Below, one piece after another: positions 20,274 through 32,700 of a stretch of DNA of 64,000 nt. The number at the start of each line of letters is the position of its first letter. Positions within the stretch are counted from its first letter, which is position 1. A program made the position numbers and the translations under genes. Source of the stretch: Panax quinquefolius. Taxonomy: Eukaryota; Streptophyta; Magnoliopsida; Apiales; Araliaceae. Below the pieces are notes generated by a model. That model saw nothing but the letters and a program-made list of their open reading frames with translations, was not told where the DNA came from and did no database searches. Location of the stretch: positions 8,120,160 through 8,184,159 of the forward strand of contig CM035171.1 in NCBI GenBank assembly GCA_020205615.1, written 5' to 3'.

Positions 20274-22275
20274 ATGGTGACGACGACGGAGGGCGGATCG
20301 AGCAACGGGGAGCGGCAGTTGCTTAAGAAGGGGCCGTGGACGGCGGCGGAAGATTCGGTGTTGTTGGAATACGTGAAGAGTCATGGCGAAGGAAATTGGA
20401 ATGCTGTCCAGAGGAATTCTGGGCTTCAGAGATGCGGCAAGAGTTGCCGCTTGAGATGGGCCAACCATCTCAGGCCTAATCTTAGAAAGGGAGCTTTTAC
20501 ACCCGACGAAGAAAAGACAATCATCGACCTCCATTCTAAGCTCGGTAACAAATGGGCTCGCATGGCCGCTCAGGTATATTCATTCATTTTTGACTTGTTT
20601 ATTCATGAATTTTATATTCTTCTTCCCTCTTTCCTCTTTTGGTAAATTAATTCTCAAACGGTCCCTTTCTTATTCTCTGTTTGGTACGTAATTAAATTAA
20701 TGTTGACCTATATATGATTGTTATTTTTCCCTGATTATTATTCTTAATCAGCTTCCCGGAAGGACCGACAACGAGATAAAAAACTACTGGAATACAAGGG
20801 TAAAGAGACGTCAGCGAGCTGGTTTACCAGTTTACCCTCTTGAAATACTCCAACAACAACAAATAAGACACCAACCGTCTATCCCCATTTCCCCATCATC
20901 TTCCCTGGCCTCCATTTTATCTGCTGCTGCAGCCTCATCATCTCATCAAAACGCTGCCACCTACATTAACAATCCCTCCTCCCTCTCTCTCCTAAATTAT
21001 CCTTCCTTTCGTAACAACATTAACCCTAATATTAACCTCTCCTCTCCATTCCCCCCAATGCCTTTATTTCATCAATCATCCCTTTCGAGGAATTCTCTGA
21101 CGTTTGATGCTCTCGGTTTTAACCTGGCTGCCCCTCCGATGCCTGATCTGGTAAGTTTTTTCCAAATAGGCAAGGTTGCTGCCAACGAGCTCTCTTCAAT
21201 CCAATCACAAACATCGGCTCCGGGAGGGACGCCTACACAAACTTCTTCGGGGAGTGATTGTATGATCGAAGGTGATCCATCAAACGTAGGTGCTGCCGAT
21301 CTTTCACGGGGAAATAGTGGATTACTTGGTGATCTACTGGAGGAATCTCAAGCTATCAGACGCAGTGAGAGATCGAATCAAAACAAAATTTCAAAAGATG
21401 ATGGGTTGATGGAGAATTCTTCGCAAGTTTTTAGGGTTGGCCATGCCCATGATAACCCTATCCCTGAACAAAATAGAGGGAATTCCATATCCACTCCTTC
21501 TAAGAGTGGTGAGTATTTAATTGTATTCCTTTAAAAATAGTATTCTTATATATTTGATCATGCATCATGAGTTGACGAGTTGTATTAATTTTTCACCCCA
21601 CCAATGTTTAATTGTTCAAATATATATATATATATATATAGAATATTAAAATACGGACTATATATTTTTTTAAAAACAACTTAAAAAAAAGTTTAATATT
21701 TTATGTAACTGGAATTTTTTATATATATGTTTTGGGTGTGATTTGAATACATATAACAAAAGAGATCTCAGACATACTGTACATACATATTTTGTTATAT
21801 GTATTCAAATCACACCCAAAACATCATTATAAAAAATTTCAGATCCATAAATATTAAACTTTTTTTATTGTTTTTAAAAAAAAAAAAAAAATAAAAAATC
21901 CGTAATTTAAGAAAATGCGAGAGTTCGGATAGGAAACGGACCCCATATATATATATATATATAAACAACTTTTTGTCTGGATTTCTAACATATTCTATCT
22001 CTATTTGTCCTTTGTGTTTAATGGTCTTCCATTTTTTTTAAGAAAAAGTTTTGAACTTTGTACTAGCTAACTAGGTTTTAGTTTAGCTGAGATTTACAAA
22101 ATGGAAACATTTCTCAACTCACATATATATACATGCAATGTCGAACTGGAGATAATCACAACCAACACCTGGCATCTAAAGACTGCAAATTAAAGTAAGC
22201 TGTACATATATATAGAGAGACAATGAAATTTGGATCGGTCTAACCCAATATTTATTGGTTTGAAGCCAATATAAC

Positions 22276-22327
<52 letters not shown>

Positions 22328-22874
22328 GTATTTAGGTTTGTCTTTGCGTACACTTGTTTTGCAGAGTTTACAAGCTAGGAAATCCTATCCTGTGTCATGG
22401 AATAGAATTATTTACTTACTAATTGCTGTCAGTTTAGTAATAAATGTACGTAGTTGATTACAAATTATTACTAAACATTCAAATCGTCTTTGAAACTTTT
22501 ACTAGCTAATCAATGACATTGAAATAATTAGCACTATGTTGATTCTTCGTATCATTGTATGTTGAGCAGGGATTAATGAAAGGAAAGAGGTAACAGAGGA
22601 GATCCACGTAATGGATGAGGATCTGTTGCGCTTACTTGACTGCCCTTCGCCTATACCCATATCTGACTGGTATGATGTAGCTTGCACCACTGTTTCAAAC
22701 GCACAGCCTTCAAACGTGACAGATTATGATAGAAATGTGGAAACAGATTATAACGATCAAAGAGAAGGCCAGTCGCGCTCTCCGGCTTTCACCACTACTT
22801 CAGATCTCACGATGAACCATAACTGGGACGAGGGTTCTTGTTGTTGGAATAACATGCCTGGAGTCCTTTACTAG
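20274..22874 (+). CDS. GAMYB-like R2R3-MYB transcription factor (3 exons)
   Basis: Exons 20274-20573, 20752-21508 and 22570-22874 join to 1362 bases, 453 residues. Junctions are CAG|GTATAT..CAG|CTTCCC and GTG|GTGAGT..CAG|GGATTA, phases 0 and 1. R2 (about 20-67, GPWTAAEDSVLLEYV) and R3 (about 73-118, KGAFTPDEEKTIIDLHSKLG, then LPGRTDNEIKNYWNTR) carry the expected tryptophans, with Phe at the first R3 position. RQRAGLPVYPLEI just after R3 is the signature of the GAMYB subgroup (Arabidopsis MYB33, 65, 101 and relatives), which activates gibberellin-responsive anther, seed and pollen genes in the nucleus. The C-terminal part has an acidic DEDLLRLLDCPS segment ending in SDWYD, as in the family. 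A miR159 site lies in exon 2. MYB101/97/120-type and MYB33-type cannot be separated by eye. Confidence 0.92.
21185..21205 (+). promoter_or_regulatory. miR159/miR319 target site in the MYB mRNA
   Basis: GAGCTCTCTTCAATCCAA (21187-21204) is complementary to miR159 (TTTGGATTG, AAGGGAGCTC) over its central 18 bases. The exceptions are one U opposite G (a wobble) near the middle and mismatches at the outer ends. It encodes Glu-Leu-Ser-Ser-Ile-Gln at residues 246-251, where the family usually has ELPS. The position, downstream of the MYB domain, is that known for GAMYB genes. Confidence 0.85.
21640..21916. mobile_element. palindromic MITE-like insertion in MYB intron 2
   Basis: A perfect 35-bp inverted repeat (21727-21761 and 21790-21824; core TTTGGGTGTGATTTGAATAC) is separated by a 28-base loop. 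It lies inside a longer imperfect palindrome whose outer ends are ATACGGACTATAT on the left and AATCCGTAATTT on the right. It has no coding DNA. As RNA it would form a long hairpin within the intron. Family and target duplication were not determined. Confidence 0.65.
22280..22316. repeat. (TA)n microsatellite in MYB intron 2
   Basis: About 18 TA units followed by GTATGTATGTA. Shorter TA runs occur at 21620-21640 and 21945-21962 in the same intron. Confidence 0.9.
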
Positions 22875-25591
22875 CTACGTACGTACCTAGTTAACTAGCT
22901 GCAACTTTTAGTTTAGAGTGGTTAAATTAATTCAATGGTTTTTTGTTTTGTAGTACCTATTAATTAATTATATCATGTCATTGACTTAGATTACAATCTC
23001 TTGATTAATTAGGCCGAATTAGTCCTTTATTGCATTGGTTAACTTGGTTCAATTAATAGATGTTAGTTAGGTCTTAAATTGTGTAGCCTTTAAATTCCCA
23101 ACATTTTAGATTGTGGTTCACTGGTCATGAGAACCAGTAATTTTAGTTAACAAGTGTTTAAATAATTTGGAAACTTATTATCCTTTTGCATTCTAAAATT
23201 GCTCGTTTACTTATGATTCCTCAAAGCACGTTTGGTGTTGTTGTGTGGTACCTACTGACGTTAAAATACATATATTTTGAGAACTTGCTTGCATGCAAGA
23301 ATGTTTGGTATTATCGTGAAAATGCTTTTGACAACATAATAACTTTACGAATTAAATTTTGGGAAAGAATAAAATTTTGTGATTTATAAATTGTACGTTT
23401 ATACAAATATGAAGGAATTAAGCAAAACTCTTTTCATTGCTAATCCAGTATTTATGCAATTCCTTTTTATCATTAATTAATTAATTAATTCTCTTGTAAG
23501 TTGTTGCACAACTTCAAGTTATTAATTTTACAGTAAAATAAATGAATTACTCCCCTTATCAAGCATTTATTACTTTTGTATATCATGATATAATGGATTG
23601 ACTACAAGACTTATTTACCGTGATCTAAGATAGTTGAATATATAGATGTCAAATACTATTTTAGGTTTTGTCAAAATGAGTTCATTTATGAATGTCAATT
23701 ATATACTAATTATTTTATGGAGTATGTTAATTTCAAATGAAGTCGTCACGGATGTCAATTACTTATGAGTATGGCTACGGTGACGAAACATACTTATAAA
23801 AACTAATTTACAAAATGACAAGAGTGTAATTACTGGATCATCAAAATATTAGCTATATATTGATTACTTATTCATAAATTAGGTTGTGTTAAATTGATTT
23901 ATTTACTATGGATTTCAATTATTATTTCATAAATTAGGTTATGTCAAAGAAGTTCATTATGCATGTTAGCTACTGCATGTGTTTCATTATAAATTAATTA
24001 AGTAATGTAAATGGAGCTTGCAATGGAGTATGATTATTGTTTCATTAATTATATATGTTATGTGAAATGACTTCTTTTTCGTTGTCCATCAATTATATAT
24101 CACGAATGATGACTTTTATGGCTTCATTTCATTTTGATTGTCTAAAACTATTTCATAAATTAAGTAATATAAAAATTTGATAGATTATGCCTTCATTTCA
24201 TTAAAATTGAAAAAAAGAAAAGGAGAAGAGAATTAATTATGCTACATCATTAAAATTCTAATGGTTGGGATATATATATATATATATGACTACCGTATGA
24301 CCTACGAAAAGGAGGGAATAGGTTTGAAAAAATTTTGGTTGGATGCGCGAACTTGCAACTTGTCCAAATTGTGAAGGACTAAATTGTAAATGATGCAAAA
24401 GTTAGTGGTCATAGGATAATAACTAAATTTAGAAAGCCACATCCTTTGCTTTACTTTTGGATCGTTCCATTCAAAAGAGACAGAAGTACCACCTATTTTG
24501 GGAAGTAATAATGATAAACTTAATTGGGCCATACCATACTTTATCCGGAATCTCGCAAGTTTTAGCACAACTTGCTGACTTTCCCCCCGACAACCTTTTA
24601 AACTAAGACACTGTTTTCAATCTATTTCCACTTGATTCAAGGTCTCGTAAAACTGTTAAAAAAATTTCTTACAAAACAACTCCTTTACGGGTAAGGATCT
24701 TGTTCGGATTCGGTTAACATTCATGATAATTTGGTCAATTCATCAATATAATACTGACAAGCAGATAGATTGTCGATATTGTATTGATCAAAATTAACTT
24801 CATATTAACATCTCCCCTCTCCTATTTTTCATCATTTCTATATATCAATTTAATCATACCCTACTCATCCATGGATGATGGATCTATATATACACCAAAC
24901 TCGTGGATAAAGTTTTCATGGATCTATCCACCAACCACGTGGAGAAAGGTTTCATGAGTTTTTTAGTTATAATTTTCTTGTTATGTCATCAAAATAAACT
25001 AACAATTAATTATTATTTTTAAGAATGAACATATATGGATTCTTATTATTTATAAATTTTTGGGATAGTTATTAATTTTTTGTTGTGATTTTTGAATTAA
25101 AGTACCGTTTTATGTACAAACCCTAGATTAATTAATAATGATAGATAAAGTAGAAATTAATTTGAACAACAATCAGCTAAACCGGATGTGTGTGTATATA
25201 TATATGAATGAGGAGGTAAGGTGAGTCAGGAAGCATGTCCCACGTAACATCCAAGTGCACTTTACATTCATTCGATTTATTTCATACAGAGTGACGCACG
25301 TATTTCATTATTATGCTATTAATATTAATGTCTTGAGCCAGTGGATTGTGTGCCATGCTTAAACACGCAATACCTATAACTTGTAAGGCAAAAAGATATA
25401 TATATAGCATCTCTTAATTCTTTTTATCAAATGGAGTAATTCTGATGGACGGATACCTCAATTTTGGATTTTATTGTCCAAAGGATATACTCCATAATAT
25501 AGCCTTTTCAAGTATATATTTATTCTACTCTTTGTGCCATCATATATATCACTTGATAAAACCAACTGCTCGATCATATCGCTCTCAGTTA
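22875..25591. other. MYB 3' flank and intergenic DNA
   Basis: No gene could be supported. About 23640-24190 contains a loosely repeated motif (TTCATAAATTAGGTTATGTC, GGATGTCAATTA) with irregular spacing, probably a decayed tandem repeat. The 88-codon minus frame at 24302-24568 resembles nothing I know. A TA run lies at 24270-24287. Confidence 0.35.
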
Positions 25592-25648
25592 TAATATAAA
25601 GGCTTAAATATGAATTAGTATTCTAAATTATAGGGCATATTTTATTTT

Positions 25649-28475
25649 TGTGACGCCCCCAAAATAGGTATACAACACCCATTCCGAGTCCAAGCATAAA
25701 ATATATAGATGTAAAACAACTACAACTTTATTAATACAACATAAAAAGCGTGAGTTTAAATACAAATATTGTCATCTGAGACAATATCTACACTCAAATA
25801 AAGTTCTCATTACAATTATTAATACACTATTTTACGAATAGTGAGAACTACTAAACAACTTCTAAACCATCATTCCACACCCCAACTAAGACTTCGTTAC
25901 ATTCTCGCCTCCCGAGAAGAAAAATGGAACAACATGGAAAAAGGTGAGCTCACTAAATTTCAAGAAAAGAATATTATGACTAAGATAATATAGAACAAAT
26001 TATCGTTAGTCCTCAACAGGAAAAATCTAATAGAATCTGACAATAGACAACCGGTTTTAAATCAATCTTCGCAATGAAATAATAATTCATTAGAAGAGTT
26101 AAGTAGAGAATGCAAACTACTATCTTCTATATATGAATTTAAAAGTTCATCGTCGATATTTTATCCTCAGTAACATCAATCAATATATATTTGGAATCAA
26201 ATATTCATCTTTGCACTACAGTGCCAAAGATATTCATCACTTAGTCATGTTCATCTAAACACTGCTTCATTTTTGCACTACAGCAAAAGATATTAATCGG
26301 TAAATCATGTTCATCTCAACACTGTGCTCATCTTTGCACTACGGCCAAAGATATTCATCAAGAAATCATTCATCTTTGCACTACTGGGCCAAAGATATTC
26401 AAGAATATCATCATTTAGGACTGAGGATGATGAAAAATATTTTAAAGAAAACGAATCCAGTGAAACAAAAGAACAAGTATTAAGGATTCGTACTTTAAAT
26501 AATTCAAGTTCAAAAATACTTCATAAATAACCAGATTGGAGTAAAATTCAATAATGAAGATGATCAAAACATAGATCCAATCAAAGATAGGAATCATAAC
26601 AGACAATCTTGGACACGAAAAGAAAATTTAATTTTTCCGTGAATAGTGTCGTGATTCGTGAATAATAGTTCCAGATATCGTGAATAGTCTTGAGATATCG
26701 TGAATAGTAACTCTCAAACACTAAAAGATAGAAATTTCACAAAAAATCATCAATAATAGCTTCGTGAATAGTAATTCATGAATAAGAACTCGTGAATAAG
26801 AACTCATGAATAGTAACCCCAACGTGACGTGAAAAAGTTCCAAATTTGATAAAAAGTTCCAACCAATATTTCAAAGATAATGATATTGAAGAAATAATAT
26901 CATTTGAGAAGAAAATAACATCCCTTACCTTAGAAAGAATAATAGTACTTACACCGAATCTTTGGATATAGTGCTGAAAGAACTTGCATCGTATAGCAAT
27001 ACTCAAAGTACTAAAATACTCACAAATACGCTCGATATTATAGAGAGAGAAAAAGAGAGAAATCTTTAGTTTCTGGTGTGATTTTCAATTCTAACCTAAG
27101 CACCCTATTTATAGAAAAATGCTTAGAACACCAAAGCAAAAAATTTAATATAATATTAATATTTATATTATAAATTCCCTACGCACACTTATCATCTAAA
27201 ATCAGCCACCTAATCACATGTTAAATGAGTCCCAACAATGTAAAAAACGTTTTTGTTAATATAATTATTTAAAACTTCCAAAAATTAATTATTCTGGAAC
27301 CTTGGAACTTCAATAATTCATAATAAATAGCACTTTTATCAAAAAATTCAAATCTCGCAATTTTTTATAGGAAATTCAATTATCTACAACTTTGCAGAAG
27401 AAAGTTTTTCCAAATTCCAAACAGAAATTGACCAAAATCCATAAACGGACGATTTTACAGGTTATAATCAAATTTCAGTCAAGAAATGGGCCCACGGACA
27501 TGTTTAACATGTTTTAAACAACTTTTACAACAAAAATACTCATCATCCTCATATACTCATATATCCCACATTCATTGTAAAAATATCCCCATTATTATAT
27601 TATAATAATATAATAAAATATTATTTTATCAGAAAAGATAAAATATCTATTTTTAACAATTGTCACTTTAAAAATTTTCTCCATCTATATCCACATAAAA
27701 TCAATATTTTTCTCATCATATAAATTAATAATTAATTATTCACAAATAATATTACGTAATCACAAGATCTTTGTGACCGTGCCGTAGTTCAGATAAAGAG
27801 GAGGCTTTCCGATAAAGATTTCTCCTTCTTGGCGCAAGTGATTAGGTGACCAAACCCGCCCCTGAAACGAACTTTCTAGACATTGCCAATAATGTTATCT
27901 AATAATATTATTCGGATAATATGAATTATTGCTCTGATAATGAAAAATACTCGTGTAGTGAAAATTATTGAAATAACAATAATATAAAAATCAACGCAAA
28001 GAATTATTGAATCAATAAAATAAAATATCGAATAAAGAATTACCGTGTAACAATTATTGAGTAGTGCCTTCTTACGTAAGAATCAATAATTGATGCAATA
28101 CTGGTGTGCTTCTTTCAACAACCCATATTATTGTGTTTTAACCACCGGGTATTCCAACAAAGCGATAATTACTTGGTAACAAGCTACCAGTTATTTATAA
28201 CAACTTATACTATCGTTTTCTTCATCCAATTGCTTTCCATTACGGGGCCCATTACAAGGTCGCTACGTCGTTTAATATTCTTCGACGAAAGAAGAATATT
28301 CACGACCAAACGAATATTCTCCGACAACAATGAGTATTTTATAACCACTTTACTTATTTGAAATATTTATGCATTTTACCCATAACTAACCACATTAATC
28401 AAATCAACCCTTACTATTTCAAAATGATAAATAGAGGAAATTAAATTTCATTTATTAATAATTTGGGGTCTTACA
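25649..28475 (-). repeat. element 2, 3' LTR
   Basis: 2827 bp, inverse of TGTAAGACCCC..GCGTCACA. The TATA-like inverse CTATTTATAG is near 27106-27116, with the GAATAGTAA array at 26640-26815 and the TTTGCACTAC/CAAAGATATTCATC repeats at 26200-26410. The 68- and 76-codon frames here are repeat translations. Confidence 0.85.
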
Positions 28476-28486
28476 ACCTCCCCTCC
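28476..28486 (-). other. element 2 polypurine tract
   Basis: On the minus strand, AAGGAGGGGAGGT directly precedes the 3' LTR and follows the end of pol. Confidence 0.65.
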
Positions 28487-28850
28487 TTATGAAATTTCGT
28501 CCTCGAAATTGACGTACGTACCTGGTGTTTCGAAAAGATGAGGATACCTCGCTTTCATTTCCGTTTCTAACTCCCAAGTCATTTCCTCAATAGCATGGTT
28601 TCTCCACAAAACTTTAACTTGTGGTATGACCTTCGTGCGCAGGACATGCTCCTTCCTATCCAAAATCTTGGCATGTACCTCTTCATGCGTTAAGTCTTCG
28701 GCTATCTCATCCGGTTCTAACTCAATAACATGGTTCGGGTCGTCCACATATTTACGTAACATCGATACGTGAAAAACGTTATGAACACGCGTCATACTTG
28801 GCGGTAAAACTAGTCTATAGGCCACAGTTCCTACTCGATCTAGGATTTTA
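28487..28850 (-). pseudogene. element 2 integrase C-terminal region
   Basis: 112 open codons: [20 protein letters not shown], then [20 protein letters not shown], then [16 protein letters not shown] and YPHLFE. This is the end of a Ty3/gypsy polyprotein, where the integrase tail merges into a chromodomain-like region, as in Tekay/Del-type chromoviruses. It closely resembles the open region of element 3 at 43437-43886. Upstream (above 28850) the frame is lost. Confidence 0.8.
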
Positions 28851-29714
28851 AATGGACTAATAAATCGAAGGTTTGAGCTTTCCTCACCTTGCCAATTCTC
28901 TCTTTTGGAATAACAACTTCTTATACCTCCTTCTTCATATTCATCAGCTCCGGTGTGTAGCTTGAACGTTTTTAACTTTTTCGATTAAAGTCGGTTCTAC
29001 TTGTATATCATCACGTGAATCCCTAGAGTCTTTAACTCTATATCTATCATTTGTAAGTTATATGAAATGGGTCTTTGACAATATCGCATTCGTACTCGTA
29101 TACGATCTTTTACTCAACACGTTAGCTACCACGTTCGCTTTTCTACGATGGTATGGTTAGAACATGTGCCGAAATGAAACACATATTGAGTTCTTCGAAG
29201 CTCTTCCCAAATTCCTTGCTCCATTCAAATTTTGTATCTCTACGAGTCAGTTGCGTTAATGGAGTAGCGATTCGAGAAAATCTTTCCACAAAATCTTCGA
29301 TAATAACCAACTAAGCATAGAAAGCTACGATTTTAGATTCATCGACTTAGGTTGCTCTCAACCGTGACTCATATCCCAATCTTGGATAAAGACGTCACAA
29401 TGACACCTATCAGTTTATTACCACACGAATATGGCGTCCCCTACAGAGAGTCTGACTTCGGTGCATTCCACAAAGGAAGTCACCGAGATAAAGGCTCGGT
29501 ACCAAATTCTATAGTTGAATTTTAACTCACGAAGTTTAATAGAGCCATGAGATTTTAGAAATGGGTTTTGTCTTAGGGTTCAAAGTCGATACAAAATTCA
29601 ATATCACACTTTGGGAGTAAGCCAAGAAATTCTTCATGAAATACATCAGGAAATTTACTAACAATAGAAATATCATTCAAATCGACGTATTTTTGTTTAA
29701 GTCCATAACATGGG
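28851..29714 (-). pseudogene. element 2 truncated RT and pol remnants
   Basis: Minus-strand fragments of the RT start and of the segment encoding VGYYRRF, in several frames with many stops. Large parts of RT, RNase H and the integrase core present in element 3 are missing between here and 28850, so internal deletion occurred before or after insertion. Confidence 0.6.
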
Positions 29715-29719
29715 CTAAG
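29715..29719. other. target duplication CTAAG, copy 1
   Basis: First of three identical CTAAG copies (also 34184-34188 and 46449-46453) that bound the minus solo LTR and element 3. Confidence 0.85.
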
Positions 29720-32700
29720 TGTGACGACCCCCCAAAATAGGTCCATTCCATCCAACCCATTCTCGAGTCGCCAAATATATGGTACGTAAAAAAAACTACA
29801 ACTTTATTACAACAATTGTCGTGCAAAATACAACAACACATATCTTTGTGAGTTTGGATACAAATATATACCAACCAGAAGACGTCACAATGACACCTTA
29901 CATAAAGGTATAGTCAAAAAGCTGCTTTTAGAAATTAGAATCTTTGGGAAGTGCTCAAGAAACCTTCGTATATGGGAGGCCATGCTTTTAGGTTATGGTA
30001 GATATCATATGGCCACAGAATTATCCTTGGTTGACCCAATAGACCCCAAAGAAAAACAAGAAGATTACTATCGTATTCTTCCCAATGGTGAGTCTTCTCT
30101 TGACATATCATTATCTCCACTGTCTCTAATTGGGTATTATACTCCAAACAAACACCAAGATTATATAAGTAGTGCTTGTAAATATACTCAGCAAGTGGAT
30201 GAGCACAACCATGTCTTATGATAACACGAGTTTGTATGTCATTAGACATCCTGTATGATAGTGACAAAACACCCTTCCAAAGTTGGGTTCGCCTCACCCT
30301 CAACAACTATAGACCACCGTTCTATTCCCTTGCTATCCCCGCTCAACCCAGATACACTTTTTATTACACGAAAGGAATTGTGAAACAAAAGGGTGAGCAC
30401 AACTAGCTCAAGAAAGAATATTATGACTAAAGATAAATAAATTATCAATAGTCTTCATCAAGAATGAATCGGAGATTTTGAACATATGGTAGATGATAAA
30501 ACTTTTCAACCATAGTTGCAAATGAACGAAAGCAATCCATTAAAAGAGTCAAATAGACTATAAAGTCTATTATCTTCTCACGTTAAAAGTCCACCAACAA
30601 TATTTTATCCTCAGTAACATCAATCAACAGTTCCTTTCCACAATCATATGAATAACTCATAATCATAATTGTGATTCTAAATTCTCTTCTCATCCGGGAC
30701 GAAGATAATTTTCATCACCGCCTTTACACAAAACATCAAATATCATGGTTATACCAAATCACGCCTCTGCTCATAATCATACTAATAAATTCATCTTTGC
30801 ACCACGGGCCAAAGATATTCATCAACAGCTTCATCTTTACACTACAAAAGCAAAGATATTCAACAACAGGTCATCTTTGCATTACGAGCCAAAGATATTC
30901 ATCAATAATTCATCTTTGCACTACAGGCTAAAGATATTCAACAACAGGTCATCTTTGCATTACGAGCCAAAGATATTCATCAATAATTCATCTTTGCACT
31001 ACAGGCTAAAGATATTCAACAACAGGTCATCTTTGCATTACAAGCCAAAGATATTCATCAATAATTCATCTTTGCACTACAGGCTAAAGATATTCAACAA
31101 CAGGTCATCTTTGCATTACGAGCTAAAGATATTCATATATCAACGAAATACATAATCATTTCAGAAGTTATATAACAATAATTATAACCATGTTGATCAA
31201 TTCACCTTTGCACTTAAGCTAAAAATATTCAATTGTAAATTCAATGGTCATGATCATACCAGTCAACAATTCAACTTTTGCACTACTGGCCAAAGAGAAC
31301 CTATGGTCACGATCATACCAATAATCTACCCATCTTTACACTCAAGTCAAAGAGAAATATCATCATTAGGGTTATAAGAATGTTATATAAAAATAATATA
31401 ATCAAAACATGGTTTTAATTTCAAGAGTAAGATTCATAAATCAACGATAATTTGGTCAGAGAAGAAACCAATTTGTTGTGAATAGTACCCCGTATTCGTA
31501 CATAGTCCCGTATACGTGCATAGTAACCTCGACACGAAAAGATAAAGTTTCATAATAAAATTCATATCCATATTTATAACACCTTAATCCAAATGTTATA
31601 AATCACTTAGAAATCTCATAATCTAATATTATTAATATTATAATAATATTTTAATCATTTCTCAAACTTATAAATAATTTAATCCAATTATTTACACTTT
31701 AATAATTAATGCATTTAATCATCTAAAAATGTCAAACTCATAAGATTTCATCATCATTAACCAAAACCCTCATAAAAATCTGCATTTATCTCATATATGA
31801 TTCTCAAGCCAATAAATCATATTTTCCAATTTTCTTACTTCACATAACATATTTAATTCATTTACTCATAACTAGAACATTTTCATGAAAAATACCAAAT
31901 CAGTTCTAAAAATATTTCTTTTCTGGAATTTAGCATAAAATAGTCCCATATTGAACATATATTTTTCTCGAAATTTTAAAAATTCATTTACTATTTTTCA
32001 TATGGCCAAAACCAATTTAATATTCAAACATTTATCATAAATTGTACTTTTATCCAAAATTCCGAAATTCACAGTACAATCGATATTATATAGATGTACT
32101 CTCAATAAAAATTTCATCAATTTTGGAGTTAACCGCAAGGAGTTATAAATAGTTACTTTTAAAATAGTCTTTTCTCATAAAATCCATAACTCTAATCTAT
32201 ACATCCAAAAATACCTCAAAATAATCATAGTGGTGTAAAATTCAAGAATGATCAAAACTTGGATACAATCAAAGCTAGTATCCGAATAGATATTTTGACG
32301 AAAAGAAGAAATTTTATTTTTAGGTGAATAGTCTTTCAGATATCGTGAATAGTCTTGGTATCGTGAATAAGAATCTCACACACCAAAAGATAGAAATTCC
32401 ACAAAAAACATCTTCACGCTTCATGAATAGTACTCATGAATAAGAACTCGTGAATAAGAAACTCATGAATAGTAACTCATGAATAGTAACTCATGACTAA
32501 ATAACCCCGATACGAAAAAGTTCCAAATTTGATAAAACTTCAGATCAACATTTCAAAGATAATGATATTGAAGAAATAATATCATTACGAAAAAAAATAA
32601 TATCCCTTACTATCCCTTACCTCAAAAGAAAGCAAAGACTTCCGACGGATATCGGATATGATGAAGGAAACTTGCAGCGATGAATATCAACTCGCCAAGT

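Noticed and set aside
24302..24568. 88-codon minus-strand frame downstream of the MYB gene
   Set aside because: No recognisable domain, no splice or promoter context, and composition expected of chance AT-rich DNA.
30871..31140. CRISPR-like appearance of regularly spaced repeats
   Set aside because: Units are contiguous with no unique spacers, lie inside a plant LTR, and have sister copies in other LTRs.
30745..31155. 136-codon plus-strand open frame
   Set aside because: It is a translation of the 78-bp LTR array, open only because the period is a multiple of three.
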